A stretch of DNA of 64,000 nt from positions 1,302,001 to 1,366,000 of the forward strand of contig NC_060021.1 of NCBI RefSeq assembly GCF_021134715.1. Reading direction: 5' to 3'. Under the pieces are notes generated by a model. That model searched no databases. It had not been told where the DNA came from and saw only the letters and a program-made list of their open reading frames with translations. This DNA is from Daphnia pulex (Eukaryota > Arthropoda > Branchiopoda > Diplostraca > Daphniidae). How positions within the stretch are numbered: position 1 is the first letter of the stretch; every line of letters starts with the position of its first letter. This document shows, piece after piece, positions 60,169-64,000 of the stretch. The translations under genes were made by a program, and so were the position numbers.

Positions 60169-60845
60169 TTTCTCTTATAGAATTGCTTTAATCAGTCATA
60201 AACTATATAATGAAATGGTGTAGTTATTTTTTTTATCTCCTCACGTAACTGAATTAAATTTTTTTAAATTCCTTAAACTAAAAATTTGTTTAAATAAAAA
60301 TGCCTAGATACACTAGAGACTAGACTACACTATCTTTTCCATTGCCTACAAAGGATGATGATGGCGACAACTTACTGGTAATTACTAGTGCTAGTACTCC
60401 CTATTACTTAATCTTGGACCCTATGGTGCACGATTATTTATTTAAATGCTTTCACGAAGCTAGTTTTTAGTTTCGCTTTGAATTCGCACTCGCACTGGCA
60501 GTCTGGCACTAGGTGGCTCGAGAAGAACTTTCAAATTTTAGTTTCAATATCTGTTACTAGATGTCGTTCAACTTGTTGATGATGGAAAGTAAACAAACGA
60601 CTTTTAAACGCCCGCAGCTACCGAGAGCTTTTAAAAAAAATTTCCTATTTATATATCTCTGACGTGCTATTGCGTCCTTGAACTGATTCCCGAATACCAA
60701 GTTTGGTTCACCCTTCTTGTGACCGTAGAGCGTAAAACGTAGTAACCCTCCCACCAGCCTTTGTTTGTATCCCACCAAAAATGAACTGTGATACATAACG
60801 GGCGAGGCGTTCATATCATATTCTTCTTGCATCAACTTAAGAACC

Positions 60846-62898
60846 ATGACGGAAAAGGGTAGCCTACATTGAGGGTATTTCAATCAAGTATTGTGTAATT
60901 AAAAATTTTTTCTTGTTTTCTTAACAGCACTCGTTAGCAAAATAGTGAAGTGCAGTATACAATATGATGACCATATTCCTGAAGTCTCCCTAAGCCAATA
61001 TCTCTTACATGAGATGAGCAAATGGAAAAATTGTGTTGCCATAGTATGCAGTAAACAAGGTTTGATATTCATAGGCCAAGTAATTTTAATCTACGAAAAA
61101 TTTAGGTTAGTGTCAGCACTAAGGAGGAGTTCACTTATGGAGATTTAATCCATGATGTTAATTGTCTGGCTGCGGGTCTTCAAGCTTCAGGACTTGTCAA
61201 GCGTGGTCAGTGTGTTGCCATGGCACTACCTAATTCAATTGAATTTGTAGTTACACTGCTAGCTGTAAGCCAAGTTGGGGCATTCATTTCACTGATTAAC
61301 CCTGTCTATACTCCCCGTATGTATTTAAATTGTTCTATTATTCTAGTTAGACTGAATAACAGAGAACTTTTTATCTTCAACTATAGGAGAGCTCAAGCAT
61401 GTTTCTAGCATAAACAATGCTGGTTTGTGGATTTGCACACCGGAATTCGTTCCATTACTTTCCCAACTTGACAAAACAGATTACAAAACTCTCCTCGTCG
61501 ATAGTTCAAATAAAGAACGTTCGCAGTGGCATTCAATTCTCAAGTCTGGTGAGTCCAGGGCGTTCCAATCAGTCTCCGTTAATGTCTTTGAAGACCTTGC
61601 CACTATGCCATTTTCCAGCGGGACGACGGGCTTGCCTAAGGGAGTCATGCTCACCCATCACAACCTCGTGACTGCATTGTGTAACTTCAAGTAAGCCTGG
61701 GAATAAAGCAAATAACATGAAAAAATATTCCCTCAAGTATTCAATTTACATTTCAGGGCGTGGTGTCCGTACACCCAGAAAGATATCAATCTGGGTTTGT
61801 TGCCAATGTTTCATCAATACGGTTGCCTCATGGTCCTCACCACTCTTGCGGTTGGAGCCAAAGCCATCATTCTTCGCAAATTCAGCTTCCTCGACATGCT
61901 ACATGCCATTCAAGATTACAAGGTTTCAAAATAATGTTCTAGGTACTTTCGTGTAATAGAAAAAACAAATTTGTTTGCAGGTAACCATGATACCTTTAGT
62001 GCCTCCCGTAGCTCTTCTCTTGTCCAAGCACCCCTCCGCTGACAAATTTGATCTTTCTTCCGTGAGAGCAATCGTTAGCTCAGCGGCACCTTTAAGCCTT
62101 GACATAATCAACACGATCATTAGCAAGTACAAATGGGAAGTCTTGCAAGGCTATGGTATGACCGAATGTACTCTTGCTTCCCACTTCACGCCCTTCGGAC
62201 AGCGAAAGTATGGAAGTGTCGGCCAGATCATGCCTTTTTTCGAAGGGAAGGTAAGTCTTATCCATTTTTAATTGTTCTAGCTATAACGTTAAAAACAAAC
62301 TAACGCTTTTCAATATTTTAGATTGCTGATCCAAATACCGGAGTGGATTTGGGCGTCAAGGAAGTGGGTGAAATTTGCGTTCGAGGTTTCATGGTGATGA
62401 AGGGCTACCGCGGTAATCCGGGTGCCACCGCCGCCATGATCGACTCCAACAATTGGCTTCACACTGGCGACATTGGTTACTACGATGAAGAAGGTTTCTT
62501 CTATGTCGTGGATCGGCTCAAAGAACTCATCAAATACAAAGGCATGCAAATCGCCCCCTCGGAACTGGAACATTTGTTGCTAACACATGAAGAGGTGGCG
62601 GACGCCGCTGTCATCGGCATTCCAGATGAGTTCGCCGGTGAGCTACCGAGAGCCTACGTCGTCAAACGACCCGGTTCAACCGTATCCGAATCGGACATTA
62701 TTCGTTTCGTAGAAGGTAAGCTTAATTAATGAATATAATGAAAGATTTTAAGAACTTACTTTTCGATTGATGAACGCAGAACAAGTTGCTCCGTTCAAAA
62801 GACTCCGAGGAGGCGTCATCTTTATCGACGCCATCCCCAAACTTTTGAGTGGAAAGATTTTGCGCCGAGAACTCAGGGCTCTCTCATCCAAATTGTAA
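60846..62898 (+). CDS. 4-coumarate:CoA ligase-like / firefly-luciferase-like acyl-CoA synthetase
   Basis: Eight exons: 60846-60858, 60928-61043, 61106-61316, 61387-61690, 61757-61922, 61981-62250, 62322-62715 and 62780-62898, giving 530 residues, normal for the family. ANL-superfamily motifs are complete: [10 protein letters not shown] at 190-199 (nucleotide P-loop), QGYGMTE at 326-332 (A5), WLHTGD at 405-410 (A7), [11 protein letters not shown] (hinge) and catalytic Lys517 in [11 protein letters not shown]. The C-terminus SSKL is a type 1 peroxisomal signal. It should activate a carboxylic acid, probably a fatty or aromatic acid, to its CoA thioester in peroxisomes; the substrate cannot be read from sequence. 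The exon 1 donor GTAGCC is weak and the exon 2 end was chosen at GTATGC to keep phase. It is the source of the broken fragments in units 1, 2, 3 and 5. Confidence 0.88.
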
Positions 62899-63233
62899 CA
62901 ACACACAACACATTACAGACTTTAAACTAAAAATCTCGGTGTTTGCGATCGTTGGTTATCTAATGATAACTTAATGGTACGCGTTTTATCAGGTCATGTC
63001 TTTACTATTTAGAAGTTTTATTTTCTCTTATTGATATTGAATAGTTTAAGCAAATAAATGAAGGTTAAACTTCCACAAGAATAAGTGTATGTTTGAATAT
63101 CATCACCACCTCATAACATTGGTATGTTAAAATAATATTTCGACTTTTTCCTGTAACTTAACAGACTAGGGCTCATCCACCAATAGTCCATAGATTTTTA
63201 AGGCCACTTGCTGCAATAGACGTTGACCGAATG
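62899..63233. other. Convergent 3' spacer between two 4CL-like genes
   Basis: The 335 bases hold the 3' ends of both genes. An AATAAA at 63053-63058 on the plus strand is a plausible poly-A signal for the first gene. No other feature is seen. Confidence 0.55.
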
Positions 63234-64000
63234 TTAGAGTTTACTCTTGATCTTCTTCAATTCACGACGTAGGATTTTGCCGGTGGCTGTTTTGGGTACG
63301 GCTTTGATAAAAACTACTCCGCCGCGCAGCCGCTTGTGCGCACTAACCTTATCTAAACCAAATATTTAAACAAAATGTCAGTATGTTGATTGAAAAGATA
63401 GTATACGAACTGGTACGAACCAGCGACGAATTTAGCGACGTCATCCTCTGTCAATGTAGATCCAGGACTCTTGACGACATAGGCGCGGGGTAGTTCGCCT
63501 GCCGCCTCATCTGGAACGGGTGCAACGGCCGCTTCAATAATGTCTGGATGAGTCAACAGGATCTGTTCCAGCTCAGTTGGAGACACCTGCAATCCCTTGT
63601 ACTTGATGAGTTCCTTCATACGGTCGGTGATAAAGAAGAAGCCATCTTCATCGTAATAGCCAATATCGCCAGTGTGCAGCCAGCCTTGAGAATCGATTGT
63701 GTGTTTGGTGGCCGATTCATCACCGATGTAACCCTTCATGATCAAGGGTCCTCTGACACAGATTTCACCCTCTTCGTTGGGCCCTAAAGCCTTATTAGTA
63801 TCAGGATCCACCACTATCGATTCGCAAAATGGCATAACGGTGCCGATACTTCCATCGCGAGAGGAGCCGATAAAGTTGCTGTGAGTGCGCAGAGTAGATT
63901 CCGTCATTCCGTAACCTAAATCAGTAAAAGAGAATTTGTAAAGGTATTTCAAATAATTTAAAAATAGAAGTATTTAGAAACCTTGGAAGACGAAGCATCC
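63234..64000 (-). CDS. Second 4CL-like acyl-CoA synthetase (5' part beyond window)
   Basis: Exons seen: 63982-64000 (partial, encoding CFVFQ), 63421-63915 and 63234-63352. It has [35 protein letters not shown] and a C-terminal [11 protein letters not shown] with the catalytic Lys, and ends KSKL, again a peroxisomal signal. It is clearly a paralogue of the gene at 60846 but well diverged, so the pair is older than the local array. The acceptor for the last exon was placed at TTTAG (63353-63354) because it gives FVADKVSAHKRLRGG without a stop. About 300 N-terminal residues lie outside the window. Confidence 0.88.

Larger units (their letters stand above)
58349..60845. repeat. Array unit 6, running into the intact 4CL gene
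   Basis: The last repeat has the M13 exons, their 3' flank and the tRNA-like element. The 4CL part is then the complete gene instead of a fragment, which suggests this is the ancestral right-hand end of the array. Confidence 0.85.

Noticed and set aside
31562-60845. CRISPR, integron or phage-like array
   Set aside because: Spliced genes and a 5.8-kb repeat period exclude it; there are no short regularly spaced repeats.
60557-60883. 108-codon minus-strand frame upstream of the 4CL gene
   Set aside because: Open only in unit 6; the homologous DNA in the other units is interrupted, and it overlaps the 4CL start exon.

Overview
This is a eukaryotic, arthropod-like nuclear window. Genes have short GT-AG introns (mostly 55-90 bases), one classical tRNA-Asp gene is present, and a degenerate array of CCTAA pentamers (the TTAGG arthropod telomere type) occurs twice. 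The compact gene spacing and the families present suggest a branchiopod crustacean such as Daphnia. That assignment is an inference from style, not from a database match. All exon models below were built by eye; each complete multi-exon model sums to a multiple of three.

Layout. (1) Bases 1-17.8 kb hold two tandem copies of an ~8.9 kb unit. Each copy has a single-exon coiled-coil/KH-domain gene and a four-exon, ~1406-residue 2-oxoglutarate/Fe(II) oxygenase-like gene, both on the minus strand. By eye about 8.1 kb is nearly identical between copies, but the last ~0.8 kb (exon 1, the start of exon 2 and the upstream flank) is clearly diverged, so one gene is a hybrid. (2) 18.2-23.9 kb holds three ordinary single-copy genes: a neuralized-like NHR/SOCS protein (NEURL2 type), the kinetochore subunit NUF2, and a single-domain angiotensin-converting enzyme (M2 peptidase) on the minus strand. 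(3) 23.9-28.5 kb is non-coding apart from tRNA-Asp(GTC) and a candidate TATA promoter. (4) 28.5-32.5 kb holds a complete 849-residue M13 (neprilysin/ECE-like) membrane peptidase gene. (5) 31.6-60.9 kb is a composite tandem array with a ~5.85 kb period. Each full unit carries, in order: the 3' catalytic exons of the M13 gene; a tRNA-like hairpin element; a broken 5' fragment of a 4-coumarate:CoA-ligase-like gene; an intact three-exon gene for an unrecognised 164-residue protein (minus strand); and a scrambled fragment of the 2OG oxygenase gene that runs directly into the M13 exons of the next unit. A second M13 gene sits inside the array (50.0-53.4 kb). It has lost its start exon and is joined in frame to the catalytic exons of the truncated unit before it. 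(6) 60.8-64 kb holds two convergent acyl-CoA-synthetase/4CL-like genes. The first is complete (530 residues) and the second runs off the window. Both end in a peroxisomal SKL signal.

The most unusual structure is the composite array. It repeatedly places a headless M13 catalytic half downstream of a captured 2OG-oxygenase 5' region, and once creates an in-frame half-plus-whole M13 fusion (modelled as 1015 residues). It also amplifies the unrecognised 164-residue gene to four intact copies. Whether any of these products is expressed cannot be told from sequence alone.
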